In this document: positions 26,712 to 37,858 of the stretch, one piece after another
Layout: the number at the start of each line of letters is the position of its first letter
Position numbering within the stretch: position 1 is the first letter of the stretch
From: Piscicola geometra
Taxonomy: Eukaryota; Annelida; Clitellata; Hirudinida; Piscicolidae
NCBI GenBank assembly: GCA_943735955.1
Contig: OX030958.1
Coordinates: 8,108,626-8,172,625 of the forward strand
Length of the DNA: 64,000 nucleotides
Reading direction: 5' to 3'
Position numbers and translations under genes: made by a program
Notes under the pieces: generated by a model
The model's input: the letters and a program-made list of their open reading frames with translations, nothing else
Databases searched by the model: none
What the model was told of the DNA's origin: nothing

Positions 26712-27794
26712 ATTTTCCTTTTTATCTTCTGATGCCTTCTCTTTTAACTCAGCCTCAAACCTAGCCAAGTCTGCATCCAACTTCCTAATGTGTTTGTCCA
26801 CCTGCGTGTGTATGTATGAGTGTATGTGTGTGCGTGTGTGTTTGTCTTTACATACACACATACATTTTTGTGTGTGCATGTTGTATTAGTAATAGTTCTA
26901 GTAGCAGCAGTAGTTCTATTTTCTGCACATTCAGTACAAGCACTAGAGTTACGGGCAGTGCCAGTACATTTTGCGTTTACCATTTCGTAGGTCTGCATGG
27001 CCAACTGCACCTTGTCATCACCAAACTCCTTACTCTTGTCAAACAGTGACTGAACCTGTGGAAAGATTGGGAAACCAATTGAAACAGCGACTAGGAGGAG
27101 ATGCGTTTAATGCCATATATTTAATATACATTTCATTTCGTATACAATTATCTTCTTGAAGAGATTATTTAGGCTTCATGAAATAAAAAGTGGTCTTAAA
27201 TAAATTATTTAATGATACTTCAGAGTTATAAATTTCATAATAAATGCATGCATATGCATGATCTCTAGCTGGAGAAGAAACCTTGTTGAGTTTTTCCTTG
27301 CGGGCCTCTCCAGAGAGGTCCTTGACATTGCTTAGATAGTCATCTGCCAGTTGATCAATCTCTTGTAAGAGCACTGTAGTGGTGATTAATGTACTAAACA
27401 ATAAAAAAAATATTTTAAAGACTATTTACTTTATAATATAATCTTTTTTTAAAATGTTAAATTAATCTTATAAACAAATTTTTGAGAATATATTTAGCGC
27501 TATAGAAATGGAGAAAGTAAGATTTAATACCTTGTGAACGTGAGTCAAGATCCCTCATAAGTGTGAAATTCCGCAATACTTCAAGTGGGAGACTTTCTAA
27601 GCCTGTTAAAATGCAATAGTTTATAGAACAGAATTTAATCTAGATCCAAAAGGTATGCAACTCTTTCGTATCGATGATCTTTTCAATTATAGAATTTAAA
27701 TTTTGCACAAAAATGATATCTCCATTTTATTAAAATTATTTATTTGTTGAAACTTACTGTCTAAATAATGTTCCAAATAGACAGCGGTAGTCAT
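24847..27794 (-). CDS. ING4/5: ING4/ING5-type PHD-finger chromatin reader, 8 exons
   Basis: Exons, in gene order: 27794-27758, 27602-27531, 27361-27282, 27055-26981, 26801-26711, 26409-26301, 26075-25895 and 24954-24847. They join in phase into 250 residues (human ING4 about 249, ING5 about 240). The N-terminal coiled-coil ING domain starts [18 protein letters not shown] and includes [40 protein letters not shown] and [14 protein letters not shown] basic nuclear-localisation stretch (KKRKK, RKRKKK) is around residues 125-150. The PHD finger has all eight ligands, C198, C200, C211, C216, H222, C225, C238, C241, with [20 protein letters not shown] and EWFHF. The family reads H3K4me3 for HBO1/MOZ acetyltransferase complexes. 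The exon 5 donor lies inside a (GT)n array. CUTC starts 246 bp upstream on the other strand. Confidence 0.95.
25680..25890. repeat. CAAC-type simple repeat in ING intron 7
   Basis: CCAACCAA / ACAACCA repeats fill much of the intron just downstream of the exon 7 donor. Confidence 0.8.
26600..26710. repeat. (CA)n microsatellite abutting ING exon 5
   Basis: A (CA)n/(GT)n tract runs directly into the exon 5 border at 26711. On the minus strand the donor is the first GT of the array, so the 5' splice site is made of repeat. Confidence 0.9.
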
Positions 27795-28040
27795 GTTTCA
27801 ATGAACGCGAATCAGAACAAAGAAAAGTGCATTTATGAATTGGAAAGAATTGTAACAAAAACTGAAACGTTACTTTTTAAGATATCATATGATAATTTTT
27901 TGAAAGTTTTAACAGAATGTTCGATGAAATAAATATTTCTACACCAAAAGAGCATTAAATGATAAGTTTTAAAATAGAATACATTCCTTATACAGATAAG
28001 ATGAATTTTTTAAAGAGAATTTATTACAGATAAATAAAAC
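27795..28040. promoter_or_regulatory. probable bidirectional promoter, ING / CUTC
   Basis: Only 246 bp separate the divergent ATGs of ING (27794) and CUTC (28041). Both 5' UTRs and core promoters must lie here unless noncoding first exons exist. No TATA box is obvious; the sequence is AT-rich. Confidence 0.6.
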
Positions 28041-28834
28041 ATGGAAGTTTGCGTCGATTGTGTGGAATCGGCATTGGAAGCGAGTGAAGGAGGAGCGAGT
28101 AGGTTGGAGCTGTGCAGTTCCTTGAAGTGTGGAGGTCTCACACCCACAAGAGGTCTTTTAAAACGGATCAAACAACAAGTTAAAATTCCAGTTTATGTGA
28201 TGCTAAGAAACAGAGATGGAGACTTCAATTACTCAAATGATGATCTTGCCATAATGAAAAGTGACGCTGAAGACCTCATGGAGTGTGGGGCGGATGGTTT
28301 CGTTTTTGGGGCTCTTCAGAAAGATGGAAGTGTAAATGAAAAAGCATGTGAGTTTATTTTGGAGTCATGTGGAAGTTATCCAGCGACGTTTCACCGCGCC
28401 ATAGACATGAGTAAAGATCTCAAAGAAAGTTTAGAAAAGATCATCTCTCTTGGTTTTAAGCGGGTTCTGACTTCTGGCGGAAAAGTAAATGCTTTAGAGG
28501 GTAATTTATTTGTTAAAAAATAATTTTAAACTCTAAATAATATTTTTTACAATTCTAAGGTTCTAAAAGAATAGAAGAAATGGTAAACGACTTCTCTGAG
28601 CATATTGAAATAATGCCTGGAGGCGGAATAACGACCAGCAATCTGGAGCAGATCCTACGAGAGACAGGTGCCAAAGAGTTTCACGCTTCGGCAAGGAAAG
28701 ATGTTGCATCCGAGATGACCTTCATCAACCCATCAGTGTGCATGTCTTCAAACGCATGTGACGAATACTTACGCAAGAGTTGTAGCAGAGAGATTGTCAG
28801 GCGTATGGTGGAGATTTATGGAAGATTCAAATGA
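28041..28834 (+). CDS. CUTC: CutC copper homeostasis family protein, 2 exons
   Basis: Exons 28041-28500 and 28560-28834 join in phase (59-bp intron) into 244 residues. The family core is intact: MEVCVDCVESALEASEGGAS, RLELCSSLKCGGLTP, then PVYVMLRNRDGDFNYS, ADGFVFGAL, TFHRAIDMS, RVLTSGG, EIMPGGGIT and EFHASAR. CutC proteins form a TIM-like barrel and bind copper; the reaction, if any, is unsettled. Human CUTC has about 273 residues with an N-terminal extension that is absent here. The start is the first ATG of the frame and coincides with the family core start. It is tail-to-tail with LANCL, stop codons only 184 bp apart, so their 3' UTRs may overlap. Confidence 0.95.
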
Positions 28835-29018
28835 TTAGTAGTCGCTGTAAAAATTATAGATAAAACTTTTATGATATAAATAATGAATATTGATTATGAA
28901 TACTAATTATAGATTACAAATATTATAATTTTATTCACGCAATAATATTTAAAACAAAGAAAAATCGCTTAACTTAGGTTTTATTGAAAAAAGTACTAAA
29001 AATGTATGTAACAAAATG

Positions 29019-30448
29019 TTATAGTTGGAAAGCCGGAAATTTGGCTTCAGTTGGATTTAGCATGTCAACCAGAAAGTAAATCGTTCCAGCCATTCCTGCA
29101 TGGAAAATGTGTTAAGTTAACGAGCAAGCTAAAACTCATAGGCAATCCAAAAATATAAGCGACTGAAATAGATGCGTCTAACACAAGGTGTTTAACAATC
29201 GTTCATAAAAGCTACCTTCAAAGAGAGAGTAGGGTCTGTCAGCAATTCTGCAGCCGTGTTTGCCATAATCCATGCACCATTCCGCAAACTGGAGTGATGT
29301 TATTCATGAGAATATTCTATTAGTAGCATCTTCAAACGCTCTTGAATTTGATGAAAGAGCGCTATAGAAATGTATTTGATTAATTGATTAATTGAAGAGA
29401 TTACGTTTTGAAGGTGTTAATTATTATTAATTTTTCCTAACTAAAACTATTTAAAAATAACGGAAAAAATAGATCTTACCGAAAATAGGCCATGAAAAAT
29501 ATAATTTTTACCTAATTTCCCTTGAAGAAGCTAGGGTAAGATGTACTTTTCTAAAATCTATTTTAAAAGTTATTTTGATCAAGATCTAGCAACACAATCA
29601 GTTGGTGAAGGGGTGGTCGAGTGAGTAACGACTCTGAGCTTTCCCAATTGTTTAATGTCTCAAATTGCAACCGATGCCCTAGTAGCCTATATGCGCAAAT
29701 AAAATGTCCAGCCTAAGTGGCCTAGAAGCCCATACGGTATAGACCATACGACTTTACGCAACTATAACAATACTCGTCATCTTTATAATTACCACAATCT
29801 TCATCATCACCCAGCACCACCTTGCCAGCGTAATAAAGGTACTTGGGGTTCTTGGTGGCGTTGTAGAGAGCCAGGAAGGTGTATGCGTTGCCAGCGACGC
29901 CATGACAGATGCCATACCCCTTCTTCAGCAAGCCCCTCTCCCACACCACCTTGCCGCACGCCTTGGCAGCCTTCAGGTAGCTTTCTCCAGAGAATACCTT
30001 AATGATGATGATAATGATGATGATAATAATAATAACAATAAGACCTTAAGAAAAAGGTTTAAGTTTGAGGGTCATAAGGTTTATTAAATTTGAAATGTTC
30101 TCCAATGCATGGTCGATTGGACGGTGGATGGATTGGTTAAATGGTGCCTTAGTTTGCTGGTTGGTGGGTTAGTTGGTGTTTAGAAAATAACTAGACGCTT
30201 TTGTCGAATGGCTAAGTAGAAAGTTTAACCTCATTAGCCGCCAATAGCATGTACAAACAGCCAGGAGCTCCGTGGCACCTGTTCAATTATCCACCTCTAT
30301 TAGTTTCTTTTAATCGATAAACTCATTTTAAATTAATTAATTGAATTAAAATTAATCGATTATTTAGCGCTTAATTTTCAAAAAATAGGATCAACTATAT
30401 AGAGATCATAAGACTTGGAGTGGTCAAAGCCCATTAACTAAAATAACG

Positions 30449-30497
<49 letters not shown>

Positions 30498-33400
30498 TAA
30501 TATTAATATTACTATTCTATTAAATAATATATATAATATATAATACTATACATATATAACAATATATAAAATACTATATTTATATAATACTATTCATATA
30601 TAATACTATATTTATATAATACTATTCATATATAATACTATATATTTATATTAATATATATATTAATATAAATAATAAAAATAATACTATAAATAATACA
30701 AATAATAAACGGGATAAAAAGCACTAACCATTGCACTAGTTTGTCATCGGACTTAGATGAGATGGAGGAGGGAAAATTGCCGGAAGGGTATTGGAGGGAT
30801 ATGATAAAATCGATGGTGGCTTGAATGTGCCGGTCTAAATGTCTAGAAACGTAGTCAACTTGTTGGAGCTGATGGTGGTGGTGATAAAGGTAGTGATAGC
30901 AGTGGTGGTAGTAGTGGGGGTAGTAGTGGTGGTAGTAGTGGTGGTAGTAGTGGTTGTAGTGGTGGTAGTGATGATGGTGGTGGAGTGAAAATACAATTAA
31001 AAATATTTACACAAGTACATGCACAACATAGACCTTAGAACGCAGGCTTACAGAACAGCCTTTTTCCCGGCTTGGCTCTGGTTCCGGCTCCCGAAAATTT
31101 GACGGTTTTGGTTCGGCTCTCGGCTCCCTATAGTCACGCAACACAAACTTGCACAAACTTTCGACTGAAACATTGTCTCCAAATAGGAATATGCAATTTA
31201 TGACAAATAGTGCTTTCTTTATGAAAATGATTTTTTTCTCCTTAGTTGAGAATTTTAAAAGAATGAAATTGTCGTGTTGCATTTTAGATGTTTAGTTCCA
31301 ACTAGTTTAGGCATTTCTATTTATTTTTAAAATTAGGATTATAATTTTCTTTAAGCTATATTTATTATTTCTGTGCTGCATAAATAAAAAATAATTATAA
31401 AAATACTTTTTGAATGTTGAATTCCTCTGTATCAACCAAATTTATGAATTAATAACGGGTGAACGGGAAGCTGAGTCGGCAACTAGGTGGAAGTGTGCTC
31501 TCTCGCTATCATTTGATTGAAAGTTGTTGCTATTGTAACGTTTCTATGAAATTAAAACATTTCAAATTTGAAAAAAATTAACAACAAAACAATTTTGAGT
31601 TTTAAAGCTTTTTGTTGTAGAAAAAAATTCAGCTTTATCGAAATAAAATTAAGAGCCGAAGCCGCCAGATTTTTCGGGTTTGGCTACGGCTCTGGCTCCG
31701 ACTCTTGCAAAAAGTGGCGGCTCTTCGGCTCTGGCTTGGCTCTACAAGCCTGTTAGAAATAACAGCTTTTCAAAAAAATTGTGAATTTAAAAAAAAAAGA
31801 AGATAAAGTTGGGGATTTTTTCCCTATTTTTGATAATGCTTGCAATTTATCCCTTATCCAAAATTACCTTACAAACTAAATACAAAAAATATTTGAAAAT
31901 AAAAAATTATCTAATTACTTTACATTTATCCCAATTACATTGAGGAGGATGTAGAGGATGCCACAGATGCCATGGGCGGCTCCCAGGTACTTCTTGCCGT
32001 GCCACTCGTACATGAGGGGACAGGGTAGGGAGGTGTTGCGGCCCAGGTGCTTGCCAGACTTCAGGATAACCTTGCATAACTAATGGAGGATCAATAGTAA
32101 TAAGAATAATGAGAATAATATAATAATGACATTAAAAAATGCTGATAATAATATTATTATAATAACAACATATTATTATTATAATTTATTAATAATGATA
32201 AATATAAGCACTATTATAGTGGTATATAACAAGAACGGGCATTTATGCTTTCATGACTACATTGCATACTTAATTCAAAGATTTATGCATTTTCATTGCA
32301 GTTTAAAAAATTATTGGGTTTTAGTATGTTCAATAAAGATACATATTTAATTTAATGATGAAGAAATTAAATGTGCAATGAATTCAAACTAATTAAATAA
32401 GCTAATTTAGCAACTTAATGGACTTGATTTGAAACCTTGGCAATCATATCTTCCGGCACAGTGGAGTTGTTGATGTTGTTGTTGAGAAAGAGGAGGCTGT
32501 AGAGCAGACCAACCTTGCCGAAAAGCAATTCATTAGGTTCCGGAGAGTCTAGATCGACTTTCTTACAGATTGAGAAAAGTCTAGAAATAAATGAAATATG
32601 ACTTCAATGGGGTAAAGTACAGGAATCGAGAAATTAAATATTTGAAAATGTCCTGCATGGTTGATCAAAGCGATTAATGGCGTGATTTTGTTAATCATTT
32701 AACGTTTCTTACTTTCGAATGCACTCATCAGACTCTTCTTCGAGGCGCGACAGTTTGAAGACGACTGCAGCCACTGCCAGAGGACCTGCATCCCCTGTTG
32801 TTTTGAAAATGTAACTGATTTGAAAACTGCAACTCAAAATCTATCATATGAGTATTTTATTTTTAAAATCAATAAATTGTGAGGATTTTGTGGTGGTTGC
32901 TAACCATTCTACACACTGACCCATTCACTAACATATTTATTCACCTATTCATGCATCATCTATCCACTCACAAATTCACTAACATATTCATTACCAATCC
33001 ATTTACCTAGCCATCAACCCAATTTATTAATATATCATCTCAGTTTACTCATTTGAAGCACCCTCCCTCATCCACCATCACCCACTACCACCCCTACCCT
33101 GACCTATCAACACCTCCCCCTATCCACCAGCCCCCACCATCACCACCTGTAAGAAAAGAGATACTCCTACCCTTGAGGATCTTAAGAGTGCCTTGCATTA
33201 TTGAGACAGCCTTCTTCAGGTAGTCCTCTCTTGCCCTTTTGCTGGTCGTGATGTAGTTGGTGTACAGATGCAAATACATCAGCGCCACTCCTTGCCATAG
33301 TTGCAGTGATGACAAGTGAGCATTGCTAAATTATGTTCTTAAAATGTATATATTTCAATTAAAGATTTTTTTCATGCCATACTCATTTATTTTTCTTTTT

Positions 33401-33811
33401 TATCACATAAGAAACCTTTCAAAGTGCAATGAATTTTTATATAAATATTAATAACCATATTTTATTAAAAAAATATTATTTATTAAAAGTTAATAAAAGG
33501 GTTTGATAAAAGTATGAAGGCACCAGTAGTGCCTGTATAAATGGATGGATCTTTCCAGTCGATGACGTATTCCTGCTCATGCCGCTCCAGCAGATCATTT
33601 ATATGGTAGACAAGTTTCTTTTCAAACCGTTCTGATATCTATTGTGAAAAAATGTTTACCTTTAAAGTTTAAAGTTTAAAGTCTAAACTTTGGGTTTTAG
33701 TAATTAGTTAAGGAAATGTGTTGGGCTGAATAGATTAGCGACTGCTTTAATGAGCCAATAAATTTGTGGCACCAAGAAAATTTGAAAACCCATACTTTCA
33801 GGTTTAGACAT
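29019..33811 (-). CDS. LANCL1: LanC-like protein (LANCL1/2 family), about 11 exons
   Basis: Exons in gene order: 33811-33796 (tentative), 33631-33524, 33290-33147, 32794-32713, 32580-32436, 32070-31939, 30868-30729, 30278-30230, 29997-29821, 29288-29216 and 29095-29019. All phases match, giving 380 residues (human LANCL1 about 399). Landmarks are VALMYLHLY, GDAGPLAVAAVVFK, PNELLFGKVGLLYSLLF, PLMYEWHGKKYLGAAHGICG, LQYPSGNFPSS, WCHGAPG, LLKKGYGICHGVAGNAYTFL, HGCRIADRPYSLFEGMAGT and the end KFPAFQL. The zinc ligands of the LanC barrel are C257, C303 and H304. LANCL proteins bind glutathione. The N-terminus lacks the FPNPY start of vertebrate forms; the 16-nt first exon fits in phase but is weakly supported. 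Confidence 0.92.
29335..29394 (+). repeat. retroelement tail fragment in LANCL intron
   Basis: ACGCTCTTGAATTTGATGAA then AGAGCGCTATAGAAAT and TTGATTAATTGATTAATTGA, the hairpin-plus-TTGA tail of the element family at 36540 and 46611. No body is attached. Confidence 0.75.
29602..29795 (+). mobile_element. tRNA-derived SINE in LANCL intron
   Basis: Shares order and sequence with the copy at 53845: GGTGGTCGAGTGAGTAACGA (A-box region), ATTGCAACCGATGCCCTAGT, then GTGGCCTAGAAGCCC and ACAATACTCGTCAT. The last part runs close to LANCL exon 9 (29821). A/B-box placement suggests a tRNA ancestor. Confidence 0.75.
30440..30700. repeat. AAT and TATATAATACTA repeats in LANCL intron
   Basis: (AAT)n from 30452 to 30496, followed by degenerate TATATAATACTATAT units. 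Noncoding. Confidence 0.9.
30880..30985. repeat. GGTAGTAGT repeat next to LANCL exon 7
   Basis: GTAGTAGTGGTGGTAGT units end about a dozen bases from the acceptor at 30869; the polypyrimidine tract is therefore CACCACCACCATCAG. Confidence 0.85.
31043..31752. mobile_element. hAT-like nonautonomous element in LANCL intron
   Basis: The ends CAGGCTTACAGAACAGCC and, reversed, CAGGCTTGTAGAGCCAAGCC are imperfect inverted repeats. The flanks TTAGAACG (31035-31042) and TTAGAAAT (31753-31760) match at 6 of 8 bases. Subterminal GGCTCTGGCTCC / GAGCCG repeats are present at both ends. No transposase frame. Confidence 0.65.
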
Positions 33812-34182
33812 TATATTGTAAATTATTATGAACCTGATCTGATTTGAATTTTTTAGGCAAAATATGAACAAACATTTATTTGGTGTTTCGATTGTGTAAA
33901 GTATTCGACATCTGCGTTGTTGAAACTAGGAAATACGTTTTCGAATTCTCTGAGACTTTCAGAGGAATCTGCCATTTTCAATTATTTCAGTGTAAAAACG
34001 AAGCGCTTAACCTAAAGTATCTATTTTTTTACAAATGTTTTAACCTAAGAATCTATGATAGATATAGTATCTATGTTGTTTGTAGGATATCTATGGTTGT
34101 AACAATAGATATCCTACAAATAACCAGAGACCATATTCCCAAAGTCGTTTAGAGCTAACCCATGGATATCCTACAAACAACA

Positions 34183-35484
34183 AGTAGTATCAGTGTTGTT
34201 CCAGTTAACTGTAACTGTAACTGAAATGGTAAATTAACTGAAAAATATGATTCGTTTAACTGTAACTTTAACTGTAACTGTAATTCAATGCATAACTGTA
34301 ACTGAAATAGAAACTGAAAAACAAGAATACTAACTGAATAGTAACTAAGAAATATCTACTTAAAAAATGGGAAGCGCTCTAAGATAAAACATTGGCGGAT
34401 GCACGTTTTTGAGCAATAATATGATTAATTTATTTTATTCTTCGAGTCCGATTATATTAATTTAGTGTTTTACATAGTTACTTTTTTTTGACCAGTTGAA
34501 TTATACAAATTTGTATGATATGTTTAAGGTTAATAGCTGCAGAAAACAAGAAAATGCCGTATGGGCATATTTTATTTACGAAGCTTCATGCGACAAAGCG
34601 AATGTCAGGTTTCAGAAGAGGATGATAATGATAGGGAGAAAGTTACCACGCAACACACTGTAGCTGATAATTATTTACCTATTTACATTTTTAAATATTA
34701 TTTACCAAGTTATGAGCATAATTTATAAGCTATTTAAATTATTTCAATTAAAAAGTCGTAAATATATGCAATTTCTATCATTTAGGTTCAGAGAAAGTGA
34801 TTTCTTTGAGAAAAGATTATAAGAACAATGTAGAATATCGAATTCGTAAAGATCTTCAAACTGGACATCGCTTTGTCATTAGCATTGATTGCTGGACTAA
34901 GAAGGGTCTTACACTTTCATGTCTCGGGATCTCAACATCCTTTTATAATCCATCAATGCGTCGTGCAATTCAGGTCCTGCTTAATGTTCATTCTGTGTCT
35001 CACCCACATACAGCACTTAAATTATTGAGTACCCTAGATTATTAGCTTCTTTTGCGCAAAAAATTGTTTCAGCTCCCGATTCACAAGCGTATGTGGAAAG
35101 GGTGTTTTAAGTGTGCGGATACCTAACGGCAGGGAAAAAAATCTGGAATTGAAGACATTTATGAAAATGAACAGCGTATATTATGACTAATATATTTATA
35201 TTTCTTTTAAATAATTTGACTTTTAAACATTAATTTGGGCTGTATTATAAATAAAAATTCATTTTTTCTCCATCTTGATTAACTGTAACTGTAACTAACA
35301 AAAATAACTGAAACTGAAATAGTAACTGAAAAATTAAAATTAGCATAACTGTAACTTGAATAGTGACTGAAAAATTAAATATTTCATAACTGTAACTTGA
35401 ATAGTAACTGAAAAATTAAATTTTTCATAACTGTAACTTGAAATTGAACTGAAAAATTCGAACTGGAAAATCACTGAGTAGTAT
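34183..35484 (+). mobile_element. hAT transposon relic with intact 8-bp target duplication
   Basis: The element spans 34191-35476 between perfect AGTAGTAT repeats (34183-34190 and 35477-35484). The ends are CAGTGTTGTTCCAGTT and, reversed, CAGTGATTTTCCAGTT. AACTGTAACTG motifs recur many times near both ends as subterminal repeats. The interior encodes transposase fragments (next entry). It is an internally deleted, probably immobile copy. Confidence 0.92.
34790..35165 (+). pseudogene. hAT transposase fragments
   Basis: The frame from about 34797 gives GHRFVISIDCWTKKGLTLSC, the RNase-H-like catalytic start of hAT transposases. It ends in a stop at 35043. A second piece reads IVSAPDSQAYVERVF-stop-VCGYLTAGKK, the C-terminal dimerisation region. 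The middle of the domain is deleted, and stops and a frameshift break the rest, so it cannot give an active enzyme. Confidence 0.82.
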
Positions 35485-35507
35485 ATACTATATCCATGAG
35501 CTAACCA

Positions 35508-35545
35508 TCTACAGTGGTCACAAAAATTATTCGGCCACTAAGCAG
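35508..35545 (+). mobile_element. possible Tc1/mariner terminal repeat relic
   Basis: TACAGTGGTCACAAAAATTA then TTCGGCCACT has the look of a Tc1-like terminal repeat beside a TA. No matching opposite end was found nearby, so this is tentative. Confidence 0.35.
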
Positions 35546-35678
35546 ATTTTACTATTGCAAATTAATTTTGACTCGAGTTTTTTGTTTGTTTTTAGGATAT
35601 CTATGGTTGAAACTATATTCATTCCATAGCTTCTTCATTTAAATCAAAAGCACGATGAATATATTTCACTGGTTTTGG

Positions 35679-36122
35679 AATCTTTGGTTAGCGGCTGCAA
35701 TTTTGCGATATATAGGAGAAATCCTTCCATAGCAGCAGCAGTTCCAGTGCTGGCAAGGACTTCTCCTTCACCTTCTATCGCAGCCTCGGCACCAGTGGCA
35801 AGACAGAAAATTGAGAAGAAGGATGATTGTGTTTTATGGTTTTGAGGATGATGTGGTGATGTTTGAGCTGTGGAATGAGTGTTGGTACTGTAGTGATAAT
35901 TGAATTTTTTTGTGGTGATAGTGATTTTTCGGCGGTGATTGTCATGGTGGTGTGAGTGAGATTGGATTATTGATGTTGATTGTTTTTTTAATATATTTAA
36001 ATTGATATATATACATATATTAGTAGTGGTCTAAAAACCGTTTTATTTAACAAATTTATTTGAAGAGCGCTTTTTTTCCCTCAGTAAAGGGCGCTATACA
36101 AATCATTAGTGATTGATTGATA
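35679..36122 (+). mobile_element. SINE-like retroelement, same family as 13327
   Basis: Head ATCTTTGGTTAGCGGCTGCA, a body sharing GCTGGCAAGGACTTCTCCTT and GAGGATGATGTGGTGATG with the 13327 copy, and tail GAAGAGCGCTTTTT..GGGCGCTATACAAATC ending in TGATTGATTGAT. No open RT. Confidence 0.78.
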
Positions 36123-36124
36123 TA

Positions 36125-36360
36125 AGTATAATATATGTATATAATTATAATATATGTTTATAATTATAATATATGTATATACTTATAATATATGTATATA
36201 ATTATATAGATATATTAATATATAATCAATATAATATATATTTTATAATTAATACATATTAATACATGTATATGAGTATATATTAAGATAGAGTATATGA
36301 TATTATATTAATATAGTTTATAGTATTATATACTAATATAGTATAGGATTATATGGGTTA
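36125..36360. repeat. TATA-rich degenerate microsatellite
   Basis: ATATATGTATATAATTATA-type units. A motif ATATGGGTTAATCCA at its right end recurs near 44868, also after TATATTAATATA repeats. Confidence 0.85.
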
Positions 36361-36436
36361 ATCCAGAATCGATTACATACTTACTATTTTCCGTGTCTTA
36401 CTTGTTTTTCAATAGAATGGAAAATCGTATCAAAGA

Positions 36437-37855
36437 CTGGATGCATTTTTTAAAAAAAAATGAATATAAAAATATTATCCATGTAAAAAATTTTATTAGT
36501 AAATATTACTATATTATCCTTTCTAGCTATTCAAAAGTTCAATCAATCAATCAAATCAATTTCTATAGCGCTCTTTCCTCAAATTCAAGAGCGCTGGTAA
36601 ATGAATTTGTTAAACAGATATGTCTTCAGATCCGTACGAAAAGAAAATAATGATATAGAAGTAGTTAAATTAGGAGGTGATGAGTTTTAATTATATGGAC
36701 ATCGTTAAAGAAGGGTCATCTAAGTAAGGTAATAATTGTCTAATACGTCAGTTTTCAATAGATAATAGACATAAACAGTCATGTGTAGAAGATTCGTTCT
36801 GACAGTCTGTCCTTCATCTGCAGAGCTCATTTGCCTTGTGAAGTAAGTAGCCAGTGGGTGCTTGCAAGCTGTGCACTGGTGTTCAAATTGAGGCCCTGGC
36901 ACTTCTTCATAAACACAGTCATGTATTGAAGATTCGTTCTAACAGTCTGTCCTTCATCTGCAGAGCTCATCTGCCTTGTGCAGTAGGTAGCCAGTGGGTT
37001 CTTGCAAACTGTGCATTAGTGCTCAATTTGAGGCCTTGGCACTTCTTCCTTTTAAAATAAGTTTTTATTGTAGTCCGTTAGACAGTTATTGGTTGAAGAT
37101 TTTAATTCCGAGAGCAAGATAAATTTAAAACCAGAAAACAAAAAAAGATATAAATTATGATTACTATAATTATTTGAAATTAAAAAAAAAACTAAATTAT
37201 TAGATAAGAAGACAAACTATTTAACAAAATCATTACGGTTAAAGCGGCTGCCAAGATGGCAGCTGCTAACCAAAGATCATTTCAAAAATTTAAAAAATAG
37301 ACTAAAAACGCATGTCTTAAATTTGCTAACAGATCTTTAATATTAAATATTTAAGTTTATATATTAGTTAGTTCTATCCGGTTTGATTTATCCAGTCGTA
37401 GGCCTATTTAAAGACGTGGTTTGCTTCTCTCAACTTTGAAAAACATTATTTTATTTCAGCTTTCGGCTATTTTTTTATTTTTCACAATTTCTCAACTTTG
37501 ATTCTAGCGGTTTTTTCCCTCTGATCATTGTGATTTATCAAGAAACAGGTGAGTACTAAATTTCTAGTTTTTATATTAATACAGTTAATGGGTATAGGAA
37601 GGTAAATTTATAATATCGGGCTCTCATGTTTCTTTTTTATAGAACAATATCAACATATCCTATCATGCATACCCTGACGTTAGCACAAAATTCTCCGATT
37701 CTCAATATACTAGTATTAGGTGTCACGACTTTACAGTATGTTTTAAAGTTGTTTCATATTTTTCATTGAATAAGGCAATTTTTGAAAAATATTTTGATAT
37801 AAGCTTCGTCTAATAATATTTTTAATGAAGCTTTTCAATTAATGAATATAATTTT
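36437..37855 (+). repeat. left arm of a large inverted duplication
   Basis: The segments 36437-36529 and 37291-37855 are, in reverse complement, the same as 46207-45552. The arm is split by a younger insertion (36540-37280). High identity over about 650 bp is visible by eye, for example TCCGGTTTGATTTATCCAGT here against ACTGGATAAATCAAACCGGA there. The arm contains CAAGAAACAG/GTGAGT at 37548, a good splice donor. Confidence 0.88.
36540..37280 (-). mobile_element. 741-bp SINE-like insertion with target duplication
   Basis: The element reads on the minus strand from GATCTTTGGTTAGCAGCTGC to a (TTGA)n tail. The flanks are TTCAAAAGTT (36530-36539) and TTCAAAAATT (37281-37290), a 9/10 target duplication. 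The opposite arm has the uninterrupted site. It contains an internal tandem duplication of about 135 bp (about 36772-37045) that the 46611 copy lacks. The tail encodes LKTYLFNKF, like the C-terminus of non-LTR RTs, hinting at a LINE-derived 3' end. Confidence 0.87.
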
Positions 37856-37858
37856 TTT

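Noticed and set aside
26500..26889. Cys/Val- and Thr/His-repeat proteins
   Set aside because: Frames over (CA)n inside an ING intron and across exon 5 on the wrong strand.
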